Below are positions 63,475 through 64,000 of a stretch of DNA of 64,000 nt, one piece after another. This DNA comes from Streptomyces subrutilus (lineage in GTDB: Bacteria; Actinomycetota; Actinomycetes; Streptomycetales; Streptomycetaceae): positions 1,364,001-1,428,000 of the forward strand of contig NZ_CP023701.1 of assembly GCF_008704535.1 (NCBI RefSeq), written 5' to 3'. The first letter of the stretch is position 1; the number at the start of each line of letters is the position of its first letter. The notes below the pieces were generated by a model that saw only the letters and a program-made list of their open reading frames with translations, searched no databases and was not told where the DNA came from. The translations under genes were made by a program, and so were the position numbers.

Positions 63475-64000
63475 TCAGCCGATGTGGAAGGAGTCCCCGT
63501 AGACCTTCCAGTCGAGCGGGGTGTTGAGGTTCAGGTTGCCCTTCTTGACGAAGACCCGCTGGGCGGTGTCGACGCGACTGGTGTCGCTGTGCGCCTCCTC
63601 CTGCTTCATGGCCCAGACCCGGGCGTCGAGGAAGGCGTTGAGGTAGGCGGTCTCACTGCCGCCCTGGGCCGGGGTCTTGGCCTTGGCGAGGGCCTTCTTG
63701 CGGATGTTGCGGAAGCTGGTGGAGTCGGACCCGTCGCCGTGCATGACGATGGCGTCGTAGTAGATGAACTGGCCGAGCACGCCGATGCCGTCGGACTTGC
63801 CCTGCTGTACGGCCGGGTTGAAGTAGACCCGGTCGCGCTCGCGGTCCTGGGCCTTCTTGAAGTCGGCGTCCTGGGCCGCCTTGGCCCAGTCCTTGGTGAA
63901 GTTCGGGTCGAGCCCCGCGTGCGAGTCGGTGCCGTCCACCTTGCGGAGGGCCGGCAGGTACTTGGCGAGCACGTTGCCCGGCTTGACCTGCGTGTAGTAC
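63475..64000 (-). CDS. csnA: GH46 chitosanase, C-terminal part (runs off window)
   Basis: The last 174 residues are present; the gene begins beyond base 64000, so the signal peptide and the catalytic glutamate near the mature N-terminus are not seen. YYTQVKPGNVLAKYLPAL, DSHAGLDPNFTKDWAKAA, RDRVYFNPAVQQGKSDG, LGQFIYYDAIVMHGDGSD and KARTP-like AKTPAQGGSETAYLNAFLDAR follow the Streptomyces chitosanase closely, ending TPLDWKVYGDSFHIG. It cleaves the backbone of chitosan outside the cell into oligosaccharides. Confidence 0.95.
   Translation of the reverse strand, partial: YYTQVKPGNVLAKYLPALRKVDGTDSHAGLDPNFTKDWAKAAQDADFKKAQDRERDRVYFNPAVQQGKSDGIGVLGQFIYYDAIVMHGDGSDSTSFRNIRKKALAKAKTPAQGGSETAYLNAFLDARVWAMKQEEAHSDTSRVDTAQRVFVKKGNLNLNTPLDWKVYGDSFHIG

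Overview
The window looks like a chromosome segment of a Streptomyces-type actinomycete. Coding DNA is extremely GC-rich with almost only G or C in third positions, and GTG/TTG starts and ATGA/GTGA stop-start overlaps are common. The gene set also fits: a SigK-RskA sigma pair, monomeric NADP isocitrate dehydrogenase, CobF, a GH46 chitosanase, Tat-exported enzymes, STAS and anti-sigma ATPase proteins, and very rare TTA codons. One tRNA (Pro, anticodon GGG) is present. I saw no CRISPR array, insertion sequence or phage.

Layout. 1-10.3 kb: cut-off dienoyl-CoA reductase, universal stress protein, threonine dehydratase-like gene with a TetR regulator, a secreted GH27-GH89 glycosidase operon, a SigK-RskA operon and a membrane-anchored esterase. 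10.5-21 kb: N/Q-rich secreted protein, P450, a TetR-controlled UvrA-like drug-resistance ATPase, 3-hydroxyisobutyryl-CoA hydrolase, AI-2E family permease, carbonic anhydrase, anti-sigma ATPase and STAS antagonist. 21.1-29.5 kb: the most interesting region, an overlapping operon of class III aminotransferase, inositol-monophosphatase-type phosphatase, zinc dehydrogenase and a GH35-like glycosidase, plus a HAD hydrolase, an MFS transporter and a divergent DeoR regulator. The aminotransferase-phosphatase-dehydrogenase trio, in this order, is the GabT1-YktC1-GutB1 signature of azasugar (nojirimycin-type iminosugar) biosynthesis. The aminotransferase carries a TTA (bldA-dependent) codon.

30-43 kb: LuxR-type regulator, membrane protein, a four-gene overlapping operon (acyl-CoA dehydrogenase, PIG-L deacetylase, NodS-like methyltransferase, GT2 glycosyltransferase) of no assigned product, a KatE-type catalase with a lysine/alanine-rich tail, a MerR-controlled MFS pump, a DeoR regulator facing a DUF4406-NUDIX pair, and a type I periplasmic-binding-fold protein without a signal peptide. 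43-46 kb: a damaged locus where a phytase-like gene and a SfnB-type oxidoreductase, facing apart, have both lost their 5' ends at one junction, followed by SsuD. 46-54 kb: tRNA-Pro, DUF309 protein, LutABC lactate operon, CobF, class V aminotransferase with LysR, small enzymes. 54-64 kb: GH71 glucanase, a P-loop-less NTPase-like protein, a sulfatase with its own formylglycine-generating enzyme (whose N-terminus itself carries the CxPxR sulfatase motif), a gene remnant, isocitrate dehydrogenase, DUF805 protein and a cut-off chitosanase.

Together the genes describe an aerobic polysaccharide-degrading saprophyte with accessory biosynthetic loci. Assignments rest on reading motifs and gene order only; no database search was possible.
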